This document shows, in pieces, positions 35,041 through 42,151 of a stretch of 42,151 bases of DNA. The stretch covers positions 1 to 42,151 of the forward strand of contig JAQZAX010000002.1 of NCBI GenBank assembly GCA_029239455.1, written 5' to 3'. The notes below the pieces were generated by a model, which saw only the letters and a list, made by a program, of their open reading frames with translations, had not been told where the DNA came from and searched no databases. Position 1 is the first letter of the stretch; each line of letters begins with the position of its first letter. This DNA is from Anaerocolumna sp. (GTDB lineage: Bacteria; Bacillota; Clostridia; Lachnospirales; Lachnospiraceae). The translations under genes were made by a program, and so were the position numbers.

Positions 35041-36831
35041 TTATTCGAATTGGGATTCATAAAGCCTATAATAAAAACCTTGCTTTTTAATTAAATCTTT
35101 GTGATTTCCCTGCTCTACTATATTGCCATTATCAACCACCAATATCAAATCTGCATTCCTTATGGTAGATAACCGATGGGCAATTACAAAACAAGTTTTT
35201 CCATGCATTAAATTTCTCATGGCTTTTTGAATTTGTATCTCTGTTCTCGTATCAACATTAGAGGTCGCTTCATCTAAGATCAGCATTTTTGCTTCCATTA
35301 GCATTGCCCTGGCAATGGTTAGTAACTGTTTCTGCCCTTTGGATATATTAACACCCTCTTCATTTAGTACCGTATGATAACCTTCCGGTAATCGCATAAT
35401 ATAAGAGTGTATTCTGGCAGCTTTTGCAGCTTCAATTACCTCTTCCATTGTAGCATTTTCTTTACCATACGCAATATTCTCATAGATTGTTCCATGAAAA
35501 ACCCAGGTATCCTGTAACACCATAGCATAGGCCTTGCGAAGGCTCTTACGGGTTAGTTCATTTATATTATGACCATCCACCGTTATAATTCCATCCAGCA
35601 CATCATAAAAACGCATGAGTAAGTTAATAATTGTAGTTTTACCTGCACCTGTTGGTCCAACGATTGCTATTAGCCCCCCTGCCTTTGCCATAAGATTAAG
35701 TTTCTGGATAATTATTTTGTCCTTCGAATAGCCAAAAGATACCTCTTTAATTTCAACATTGCCTTCTACCTCTGTAAGGTCAGTTGCATCAGGTATATCT
35801 GCCTTCTCCGCAGTTTCATCCAGTATACGAAACACTCTCTCTGCTGCTGCAGCTGCTGACTGAAGTTCACTGACAATGTTAGCTGCTTCGTTAATAGGCC
35901 CCGAGAATTTTCTTGAATATAGCACAAATGATGAAATATTGCCTAACGTCATCTTCCCAAACAAATATAATAAAGCGCCAAATACCGTAACTAAAGATAA
36001 AGATAAGTTATTAATAAAATTAACCGTTGGACCAACAATACTACTGTAGTAGTCTGCATTATAATAAGCTTCTATTGCCTCATCATTAATTATCCTGAAT
36101 TTGTCCATTACAGTGTTTTCTCTGGCATAAGCTTTAATTGTCTTTTGAGCTGTAACCATTTCTTCTACAAAACTATTCATTCTTCCAAGTTTTTCTGAAC
36201 GTTTACGAAACAATGGCCTAACTTTGGATGTCATATACTTTGTATATAGGATAGATAAAGGTATTGTTACCAGAGTAACCATAACTAAAATTGGTGATAT
36301 TATAACCATCATAATAAATGCGCCGATAACTGTTATGATACTGGAACAGATTTGTACTACATCTGTAGATAGCGAATTTCCAATAACATCAATATCATAA
36401 GAGAATCTGCTGATAAGATCCCCTGACTGATGGGTATCAAAATATCCTATCGGTAACTCAACTAATTTGATAAATAAATCTTCTCTAAGCCTTTTAGATA
36501 CTTTTTGACTGATATGCATCATTAAGACCGATAAATTATAAGTAAGTACTGAAGATAATAAATAGAATACTATCATCCAACCTGTATAATAAAATACTGT
36601 TTTAAAATTTACAGCACCTACACCCGGTTCTATTGCATCAATTGCATATCCGGAAAGCATAGGTCCCACTAAGGCTAATAGATTACTTGTAATGGCCAGT
36701 AGCACGGCTAAAAGTAATAACCATTTATTATAAAAAAGATATTTACTAAGCCGTAATATTACTGATTTTGTATCTTTTGGCTTCTCCAAAACACCCTTTG
36801 GCAATTTATTATTACTACTTGGCTGCTGCAT
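35041..36831 (-). CDS. ABC exporter half-transporter, canonical NBD (second of pair)
   Basis: This 596-residue type IV exporter half fuses six membrane helices (about 30-330) to an ATPase domain. The Walker A motif is GPTGAGKTT, Walker B is MLILDEATSNVD with the catalytic Glu, and the H-loop is FVIAHRLST. The ABC signature is altered to ISKGQKQLL instead of LSGGQ. This pattern, paired with the upstream gene's degenerate Walker B, is that of heterodimeric multidrug exporters (BmrCD, LmrCD, TM287/288). A GGGAGGGAG ribosome site precedes it, 78 bp after the first gene. The substrate is unknown; lipid or drug export is possible. Confidence 0.92.
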   Translation of the reverse strand: MQQPSSNNKLPKGVLEKPKDTKSVILRLSKYLFYNKWLLLLAVLLAITSNLLALVGPMLSGYAIDAIEPGVGAVNFKTVFYYTGWMIVFYLLSSVLTYNLSVLMMHISQKVSKRLREDLFIKLVELPIGYFDTHQSGDLISRFSYDIDVIGNSLSTDVVQICSSIITVIGAFIMMVIISPILVMVTLVTIPLSILYTKYMTSKVRPLFRKRSEKLGRMNSFVEEMVTAQKTIKAYARENTVMDKFRIINDEAIEAYYNADYYSSIVGPTVNFINNLSLSLVTVFGALLYLFGKMTLGNISSFVLYSRKFSGPINEAANIVSELQSAAAAAERVFRILDETAEKADIPDATDLTEVEGNVEIKEVSFGYSKDKIIIQKLNLMAKAGGLIAIVGPTGAGKTTIINLLMRFYDVLDGIITVDGHNINELTRKSLRKAYAMVLQDTWVFHGTIYENIAYGKENATMEEVIEAAKAARIHSYIMRLPEGYHTVLNEEGVNISKGQKQLLTIARAMLMEAKMLILDEATSNVDTRTEIQIQKAMRNLMHGKTCFVIAHRLSTIRNADLILVVDNGNIVEQGNHKDLIKKQGFYYRLYESQFE

Positions 36832-36909
36832 AAAATTATCTCCCTCCCTCGCGTCATTAACGACTCCGGCTTAGAATTATGCCTTGATAGAACGTAAATT
36901 TACGAGTAA

Positions 36910-38678
36910 CTATGATTCGTCTCCCATCTGTGACTGATAAATTTCCTCATAAATCTCGCAGGTTTGCAACAATTCCTCATGATTACCATAGCCAATTAAT
37001 TGTCCTTCATCTAAAACCAAAATATGGTCCATATTCATAATTGAACTGATTCTTTGTGCTATCACAATTTTAGTTGTTTCTTTAAAATGATCTCTCATCG
37101 CTTTCCTTAAATTAGAATCAGTTCTATAATCCAATGCGCTTGATGAATCATCAAGAATCAAAATCTCTGGATTTCCAGCAAGAGCCCTGGAGATAAGCAA
37201 TCTCTGTTTTTGACCTCCGCTTAAATTAAGCCCCTTTGTTGCAATAGGATATTCATATCCCGTGTCCTCGCCGTCGCCAAATCCCAGCTGCATGATAAAA
37301 TCGTAGGCCTGTGCATCTTTTGCCCCATCTTCTATTTGCTCTATTGATAAACCTCGGCTTAGGTCAATGTTTTCTTTTACTGTATCTGCAAAAATTGAAT
37401 CATTTTGAAAAACAACACCGAACCTGCTTCTTAATTCTTGTAAGGGATATGTCTTTATATTTCTTCCGTTGATAAATATAGCTCCTTTTTCAACATCATA
37501 ATAGCGCATAAGGAGGTTAACTAATGTAGTTTTTCCAGCACCCGTAGATCCTATAATCCCTAAAGCTTCCCCTTTTTTTAGTACAAAAGAAATATTTATG
37601 ATACTAGCCAAGTCATCATCAAGTTTTACTCCGCTCTTTTCACGCTTGTTATATGTAAAAGAAACATTATCAAATACTATATGGTAATCTATATTACTTT
37701 TCTCATCTGAATTTGTAATCTCTTCAATTTTTAAATCTTCCTCTTCGTTTAGCACTTCACTAATTCTCTTAGAGGATGCGCCAGCTTTTGATAAAATGGT
37801 AAATACTTTTGTAATACCTAATACTGCATTTAATATCATTGTAAAATAAGATAGAAATGCAACTATCTTACCGGTTTCAGATACACCGTCATTTACACGG
37901 TAAGCACCAACAATTACTACCAAAGTCAAACCAAGATTTAAGAGTAAGTTCATTGCAGGTTTTATGACCGCCATGGTAATTCCTGCTTTTAACTCTCTTG
38001 CAACCACTGCCTTATTATTCTCTGCAAATCTATCCTTTTCATAGTCCGTCTTAGACAAAGCTTTTATGACTCGAATACCACTAATATTCTCTCTTACCGT
38101 TCTAACCATGCGGTCAGTAGCTTCCTGTCCTGCTGAATATAATGGGATACCTTTCTTGGTAACAATATATACAACCATACCTAGCAAAGGCAGTGTTCCT
38201 GCAAGTATTAAGGTTAACACAGGATCAAGCGTAGCTGTTATTAAAATCCCCCCGATAATTATGATGGGCGCACGCACTCCCATACGCTGCATCATGCCTA
38301 TCATTTGATGAACATTATAGGTGTCGGAAGTCATTCTTGATACAAGAGAAGGAATCGAAAAAAAATCCACCTGTGCTCCTGAGAGTTGCTGGATTTTTTC
38401 AAATAAATCATTTCTTATATGTTTCACCGCATCACCGGCTACCCTAGCCGCCATTCGGTTTGCTATAATATTACCAATTCTTGCTCCAAATAGAGAAAGA
38501 GCATTCCAAGTCCCCAGTATAGAATATTAGATACTTTACCAAGTGGTATCACATCATCAATGATATATGCCAATACCCACGGCAAACCCAGATCCATTAG
38601 GGTCCCCATAACTTTAATCAGAAATCCTACTAGCATTCTTGTGCTATAAGGTTTTAAATACTTTAGTATAGTCTTCAT
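36910..38678 (-). pseudogene. ABC exporter half-transporter, degenerate NBD (first of pair), frameshifted
   Basis: Two adjacent frames form one exporter half. The first (38678-38463) starts MKTILKYLKPYSTRMLVGFL and covers the first membrane helix. The second resumes in another frame as ALSLFGARIGNIIANRMAARV and runs to 36910. Adding one base at 38501-38504 (ATGC to ATGGC) gives a continuous 589-residue protein with the expected sequence. The ATPase domain has Walker A GSTGAGKTT, a proper LSGGQKQR signature, Walker B ILILDDSSSALD (Asp in place of the catalytic Glu) and Gln in place of the H-loop His (VIAQRIS). These are the marks of the non-hydrolysing site in heterodimeric exporters. The frameshift may be real or a sequence error. 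Confidence 0.85.
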
Positions 38679-38721
38679 AGCATTCCCCTTATGCTGTACC
38701 TATTCTAGTTAAATACAAGAA

Positions 38722-38772
38722 AGAGTCTGGCTTGCCAGACTCTAGCGCTGACGCGCTGTCACATCTGTGACA
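38722..38772. other. cluster of perfect GC-rich hairpins downstream of xpt
   Basis: Three hairpins stand in a row: AGAGTCTGGC with GCCAGACTCT (38722-38743), AGCGC with GCGCT (38744-38757), TGTCACA with TGTGACA (38757-38772). Together with 38773-38815 they form a locally GC-rich block unlike its surroundings. The first could terminate on the - strand (T-rich TTTCTT follows). Confidence 0.65.
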
Positions 38773-38812
38773 AATTTCCTTAGCACGTCATGCGCATCCT
38801 GCCTGGAGGGCT

Positions 38813-38859
38813 TTTTTATGTCATAGGTAAGTTGGTCGAACTTTCCTATGACATAAAAA
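38813..38859. terminator. bidirectional terminator downstream of xpt
   Basis: TTTTTATGTCATAGG (38813-38827) pairs with CCTATGACATAAAAA (38845-38859), extended by AAGT/ACTT inside. T runs on both strands, 27 bp from the xpt stop. Confidence 0.88.
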
Positions 38860-38886
38860 CGATACTTTCTTATTGGTTTTAATAGT

Positions 38887-39465
38887 TTAGTCGCGAAATA
38901 TAATACTTCCGTCTTCCCCATTCATGCTTTCAATAATCGCTAAAGATTCTAATCTTACCCCCATGGAACGAATCATATCTCCACCATTTTGAAAGCCTTT
39001 CTCTATTACTATGCCGGTACCTTCTACCGTAGCACCTGCACTACGTACTAATTCAACCAACCCAGCTAAAGCACAGCCATTTGCCAGGAAATCATCAATA
39101 ATTAATACCTTATCTTCTTTGCTTAAAAATTTTTTAGATACTATAACGTCATAAGTCTTTCTATGAGTAAATGATTCAATCTTTGTAGAATATACTTCAC
39201 CTTCAATATTAATACTTTGTGCTTTCTTAGCAAAAACAACCGGTACTTTAAAATATTGAGCTGCGATACAGGCAATTCCTATACCGGATGCTTCAATCGT
39301 TAATATCTTATTGATCTCACAATCAGAAAAAATTCTTTTAAATTCTTTTCCTATCTCATTAAATAAATCCATATCCATTTGATGATTTAGGAAACTATCC
39401 ACCTTGAGTACATTTCCATTTTTCACCATTCCGTCTTTTCGAATTCTTTCCTGCAGTAATTTCAT
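38887..39465 (-). CDS. xpt: xanthine phosphoribosyltransferase
   Basis: This 192-residue protein is xanthine phosphoribosyltransferase, a purine-salvage enzyme that joins xanthine and PRPP to give XMP. It has the N-terminus [24 protein letters not shown], and the PRPP-binding loop [17 protein letters not shown], all typical. AAGGTG precedes the ATG. The upstream region carries degenerate repeats. I looked for a purine riboswitch, common upstream of xpt in Bacillus, and did not find one. It is monocistronic with a strong terminator. Confidence 0.94.
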   Translation of the reverse strand: MKLLQERIRKDGMVKNGNVLKVDSFLNHQMDMDLFNEIGKEFKRIFSDCEINKILTIEASGIGIACIAAQYFKVPVVFAKKAQSINIEGEVYSTKIESFTHRKTYDVIVSKKFLSKEDKVLIIDDFLANGCALAGLVELVRSAGATVEGTGIVIEKGFQNGGDMIRSMGVRLESLAIIESMNGEDGSIIFRD

Positions 39466-39554
39466 TTTAACACCTTTCCTCTAGTAATTATATGTAGTAA
39501 CTATAACTATGTTTTTCCTTAGATTATACATGAATTTAAATTATTTTACAATGA

Positions 39555-39653
39555 AATTATGGTTCAATCCTCGAATTTTGTAATTTAAGTTATGGTTCAA
39601 TCTTAGGAATTCATTATACAAAATTATGAATAAATCTCGGAATTTCATTATAA
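39555..39653. repeat. three degenerate 32-34-bp repeats upstream of xpt
   Basis: Imperfect tandem copies start at 39555, 39587 and 39621, sharing AARTTATGRWTMAATC followed by a GAATTT-type half. They fill much of the 208-bp gap between xpt and the upstream membrane protein, where the xpt promoter should be. Confidence 0.6.
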
Positions 39654-39673
39654 CCAACTAATAATAATCAAAA

Positions 39674-40222
39674 TCAATAGATTGAAACTGCAGTAAATTC
39701 GTTTTTCGTTTTATTCAGAGTGATTAGGAAATATATATTTATAATTAGAGATGCCAGTAATCCTATGGCTGAAAGCCCAGGAGCAAAATAAACAACCAAA
39801 TAGTAAATAACTAAGACAAAAGCATAACTCTTCCATGCGGTATACAACTTTTCCGTCCCAGCCCTACATTGAGTTTTAACTTCCATTTCCATTATACCTT
39901 TCACAATCAACTGACTACATGATAAGGATAGAATAATAATAAGTAATCCAAGAAGAAAACCGCCAATAATATGTTCCCTTAACAGCTTGGAAGCAATGCC
40001 TGTCAAGTTGGCAATAAAATCAAGCACATAATAGACAAACAATATTTTGGCTAAGGGAGCAGCTTTATCAAAAAGTGTACTATGCTGTGAAAGTTCTCTA
40101 ATTCCTTTTAGCAAAAACCAAAAGCCTATAAAATTTGGTATTAAATTAATTATAATATCGTTATTAAGCGGAAGATAAAAATTCAAAATTATAAATAAAA
40201 ACCCCATAAATATATGCTTCAT
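39674..40222 (-). CDS. membrane protein of unknown function
   Basis: This 182-residue protein is very hydrophobic and has about five membrane helices. The N-terminal segment FLFIILNFYLPLNNDIIINLIPNFIGFWFLLKGIRELSQ resembles a family of small Firmicutes membrane proteins with an N-terminal IPDFIGY-like motif whose function is unknown. A short charged stretch (KTQCRAGTEKLYTAWK) separates helices 3 and 4. The ribosome-binding site is weak (GGGTG). It lies 90 bp after the NYN-domain gene, with a hairpin between. Confidence 0.7.
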   Translation of the reverse strand: MKHIFMGFLFIILNFYLPLNNDIIINLIPNFIGFWFLLKGIRELSQHSTLFDKAAPLAKILFVYYVLDFIANLTGIASKLLREHIIGGFLLGLLIIILSLSCSQLIVKGIMEMEVKTQCRAGTEKLYTAWKSYAFVLVIYYLVVYFAPGLSAIGLLASLIINIYFLITLNKTKNEFTAVSIY

Positions 40223-40239
40223 ATTTTACACCCATTGCA

Positions 40240-40261
40240 TATCGCAGGTAGGCCTGCGATA
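40240..40261 (-). other. perfect hairpin between NYN gene and membrane protein
   Basis: TATCGCAGG pairs with CCTGCGATA around a four-base loop. No T run follows on either strand, so attenuation or RNA stability is more likely than termination. Confidence 0.55.
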
Positions 40262-40267
40262 CTGCCT

Positions 40268-40327
40268 CTTTCTTATTCTTATTTCTTATTCTTATTTCTT
40301 ATTTCTTATTTCTTATTTCTTATTTCT
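40268..40327. repeat. heptanucleotide microsatellite at the 3' end of the NYN gene
   Basis: About five to six direct copies of TTATTTC with interspersed hexamer TTATTC variants, spanning the intergenic region and the stop codon of the NYN gene (the last codons AAT-AAG-AAA-TAA are part of the repeat). Confidence 0.85.
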
Positions 40328-41230
40328 TTTATAATTCCTTTTTCTTCTTTTTCTTGTAGCTAGGGGTTTTTCTACGATTTGCTGCTCCCCATCAGGTTTT
40401 AGTGATACCCACATGGAAGTTCCCTCTTTCCCTTTGGCTTTTATCTCTAAAAAGTCAAACTTTCTTAGAAACTTTGACAACTTTGTATCCCCATAATTTC
40501 TTACATCAAAATCAGGATACCGCTTTACCAGACGGCTTCCCAATTCACCCATATTCATGCTTTGATCTTCTGCATCAATTTCATTCATCATTTTAATAAT
40601 TGCAGATTTAATAACATTAATATCGGTCATGTTTTTTACTATTTCCAAAGTATCCGCGTTTTGAGTTACTTTCTCATCTTTTTCTACAGCTGTAGTTTCC
40701 GCATCAATTTCTTTCTCCTGTGGATCTTTTACTACTGTTTCAGAAATTAATGGAAGTTTACGTACTTCTTCCATTTCCATGGTCTTCTTCTCTGTTTCAG
40801 CCAAAACATCCAAATATTTAAATTGATTACAAGCTGCAATAAATGGTTTTGGTGTTTTTTTCTCACCCATCCCAACAACCAGCATTCCGGATTCCCTGAG
40901 TCTTGAAGAAAGCTTAGTGAAGTCGCTATCACTGGATACAATGCAAAATCCCTCTACATTTCCAGAATACAAAATATCCATGGCATCAATAATCATAGCC
41001 GAATCCGTCGCATTTTTCCCTACGGTATAACTATATTGCTGTACTGGTGTGACAGAATTTTCTAACAATACATCTTTCCAGGAGTTAGAAGTAGACTTTG
41101 TCCAATCACCATAGATTCTTTTGTATGTTGCCACGCCATAATTGGATATTTCGTCAAGGATATACTTAATATATTTTGCAGATACATTATCTGCATCAAT
41201 TAAAACGGCAAATCTCTTTTCTTCTACCAT
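40313..41230 (-). CDS. NYN domain plus OST-HTH (LOTUS) protein
   Basis: This 305-residue protein starts with a NYN/LabA-type PIN-like nuclease domain (about 5-145). The acidic residues are preserved: Asp12 and Asp14 in LIDADNVS, Asp76 in ATDSAMIIDAMD, and Asp101 and Asp103 in VSSDSDF. A charged linker of about 50 residues follows, then an OST-HTH/LOTUS domain (about 195-277: NVIKSAIIKMMNEI...GSRLVKRYPDFDVRNYGDTKLSKFLRKFDFLEIK), and a very basic tail, RKRRKRNYKRNKK. The combination suggests an RNA-binding endoribonuclease; the target is unknown. AAGGTG precedes the ATG. The stop codon lies inside a microsatellite. Confidence 0.88.
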   Translation of the reverse strand: MVEEKRFAVLIDADNVSAKYIKYILDEISNYGVATYKRIYGDWTKSTSNSWKDVLLENSVTPVQQYSYTVGKNATDSAMIIDAMDILYSGNVEGFCIVSSDSDFTKLSSRLRESGMLVVGMGEKKTPKPFIAACNQFKYLDVLAETEKKTMEMEEVRKLPLISETVVKDPQEKEIDAETTAVEKDEKVTQNADTLEIVKNMTDINVIKSAIIKMMNEIDAEDQSMNMGELGSRLVKRYPDFDVRNYGDTKLSKFLRKFDFLEIKAKGKEGTSMWVSLKPDGEQQIVEKPLATRKRRKRNYKRNKK

Positions 41231-41336
41231 ATAATCACCTTATTTATTCTGTTAAATATTATCTCTTAAATTATACTTACATTTAAGAAATAGTATTTGC
41301 CTAGTTAATAGTTTGTATTTACATTAAAAAATATTA

Positions 41337-41513
41337 CTATTTATTTTTGTTAATTCTTCGAAAACGGGAAACCATCTTATTCCAGTCATCACTTAGATTG
41401 ACGCCCAATAGAACAGGTAAAATCAGAAGATTCACAATGTAAATGAACAAAGAAAATTTGATACGTTTCTTATTACAAGTATTCCTTGTTAAAAGGTAAT
41501 TGTCTGATTTCAT
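41337..41513 (-). CDS. small single-helix membrane protein, 58 aa
   Basis: No family is recognised. The start at 41513 has AGGAGGA at ideal spacing, giving 58 residues with a polar N-terminus, one hydrophobic helix (FSLFIYIVNLLILPVLLGV) and a basic tail. The open frame continues to 41546, but that would overlap the upstream MogA-like gene by 20 bases. It begins 13 bp after the stop of that gene and so is probably co-transcribed with it. Confidence 0.65.
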   Translation of the reverse strand: MKSDNYLLTRNTCNKKRIKFSLFIYIVNLLILPVLLGVNLSDDWNKMVSRFRRINKNK

Positions 41514-41526
41514 AAGTTCCTCCTGA

Positions 41527-42018
41527 TTATTTTCTTGCACATTCACTTGCCGTTCCTTTTAATATTTTTAGTCCATGATCTAATTCAGAAATAATATATG
41601 TGAGCGCTTCTTCTACGGCTTTTGGACTTCCCGGCAAATTCACAATTAATGTGTTATTTCTAATAACAGAAACTCCTCGGCTTAACATAGCCCTCTTAGT
41701 TATTGTAAGAGAGTACCCACGAATTGCCTCAGCTATTCCAGGAACTTGTCTTTCTCCTACCAAAAGCGTGGCTTCCGGAGTATTATCTCTTTTGGAAAAG
41801 CCTGTCCCTCCCGTAGTTAGTATCAGGTCTACTTTATCTTCATCGCATAAAGTAATCATCTCCTGCTTTAGCATACCCGGATCATCCGGCAAAACCTTAT
41901 AAAAAACCACTTCATAACCATATTCCTTCACAATTTTTTCAATGGTCGGACCACTTTTATCTTCTCTTTCTCCTGCGTATCCTTTATCACTTAATGTAAT
42001 AATACCAACTCTGCTCAT
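41527..42018 (-). CDS. MogA/MoaB family molybdopterin-binding protein
   Basis: This is a 163-residue protein of the MoaB/MogA fold, which adenylates molybdopterin in molybdenum cofactor synthesis. Visible motifs are GIITLSDKGYAGEREDKSGP, LILTTGGTGFSKRDNTPEAT and LIVNLPGSPKAVEEAL, the molybdopterin-binding loops. MogA and MoaB cannot be separated by eye. GAGGATT precedes the ATG. No other cofactor genes are nearby. It is the first gene of a likely pair with the 58-residue membrane protein. Confidence 0.9.
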   Translation of the reverse strand: MSRVGIITLSDKGYAGEREDKSGPTIEKIVKEYGYEVVFYKVLPDDPGMLKQEMITLCDEDKVDLILTTGGTGFSKRDNTPEATLLVGERQVPGIAEAIRGYSLTITKRAMLSRGVSVIRNNTLIVNLPGSPKAVEEALTYIISELDHGLKILKGTASECARK

Positions 42019-42102
42019 TCCATTAATCCTCTTTCTTACGATTGTTAAATAGGTAATTGCTTGACTCCAAAGTTTTCGCTATTCTTATGTTTCCAATTAA
42101 AT

Positions 42103-42151
42103 GATTTGAGGATCAAAAGCCTCAAACTTTATAAATGATGAATAATGCTGT
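42103..42151 (+). repeat. MITE-like dispersed element, copy 3 (cut by window end)
   Basis: It begins GATTTGAGGATCAAAAGCC, the reverse complement (one mismatch) of the right end of copy 1, and continues as copy 2 does (TATAAATGATGA, then an AATGCTGT end matching AGTGCTGT). The window stops inside it. Confidence 0.78.

Noticed and set aside
34990-35042. Terminator after the second ABC gene
   Set aside because: TTTGTTAC and GTAACAAA can pair, but the loop is long and no T run follows. The evidence is too weak to list as a feature.
39466-39673. Purine riboswitch upstream of xpt
   Set aside because: Expected by analogy with Bacillus, but the conserved purine-riboswitch core could not be found on the - strand. 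Only degenerate AT-rich repeats are present.

Overview
The window is low-GC Firmicutes DNA, most likely from an endospore-forming clostridium of the Lachnospiraceae type. That is an inference from base composition, strong AGGAGG ribosome-binding sites, the sporulation genes gpr and spoIIP, and gene order. No search was possible, so genus and species are open.

Layout. Positions 1-5000 are mixed: panE and a cytoplasmic-looking subtilase on +, an isochorismatase-family hydrolase on -, two small lineage-type proteins, and aroC on +. Positions 5100-8050 hold a 2-hydroxyacid dehydrogenase, a damaged trpS, a thioredoxin-like protein (all -) and luxS (+). From 8100 to 34900 almost everything is on the - strand and forms two conserved Firmicutes neighbourhoods. 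The first, in transcription order, is ireB-ruvX-DUF1292-fur family-rnj-short MltG-like-trmR-trhP. The second is holA-(tRNA-Ser)-gpr-spoIIP-lepA-hemW-hrcA-grpE-dnaK-dnaJ-prmA-rsmE-(iscS-thiI)-mtaB. A perfect CIRCE operator precedes hrcA. rpsT, an HPr-like gene and an Sm-like repeat gene lie on the opposite strand inside this run. Positions 35000-42151 hold a heterodimeric ABC exporter pair (first gene frameshifted), xpt, a membrane protein, a NYN plus OST-HTH protein, a small membrane protein and a MogA/MoaB-type gene.

How the genes work together. The heat-shock genes sit under HrcA/CIRCE. ThiI with its cysteine desulfurase, MtaB, TrmR and TrhP make this an unusually dense set of tRNA-modification genes (s4U8, ms2t6A37, ho5U/mo5U34). 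PrmA and RsmE modify the ribosome, and LepA, RpsT and RNase J also serve translation or RNA turnover.

Most unusual parts: (1) the 675-bp lepA-hemW gap, with about 8.5 tandem copies of a 38-bp unit, a 172-nt near-perfect long hairpin, and three inverted copies of the same unit; (2) a dispersed MITE-like element with terminal inverted repeats, present at both window edges and at 30.4 kb; (3) an HPr homologue without the phosphorylatable histidine; (4) a two-repeat Sm-like protein; (5) a trpS with an internal out-of-frame deletion; (6) a tRNA-Ser gene 4 nt after the holA stop.
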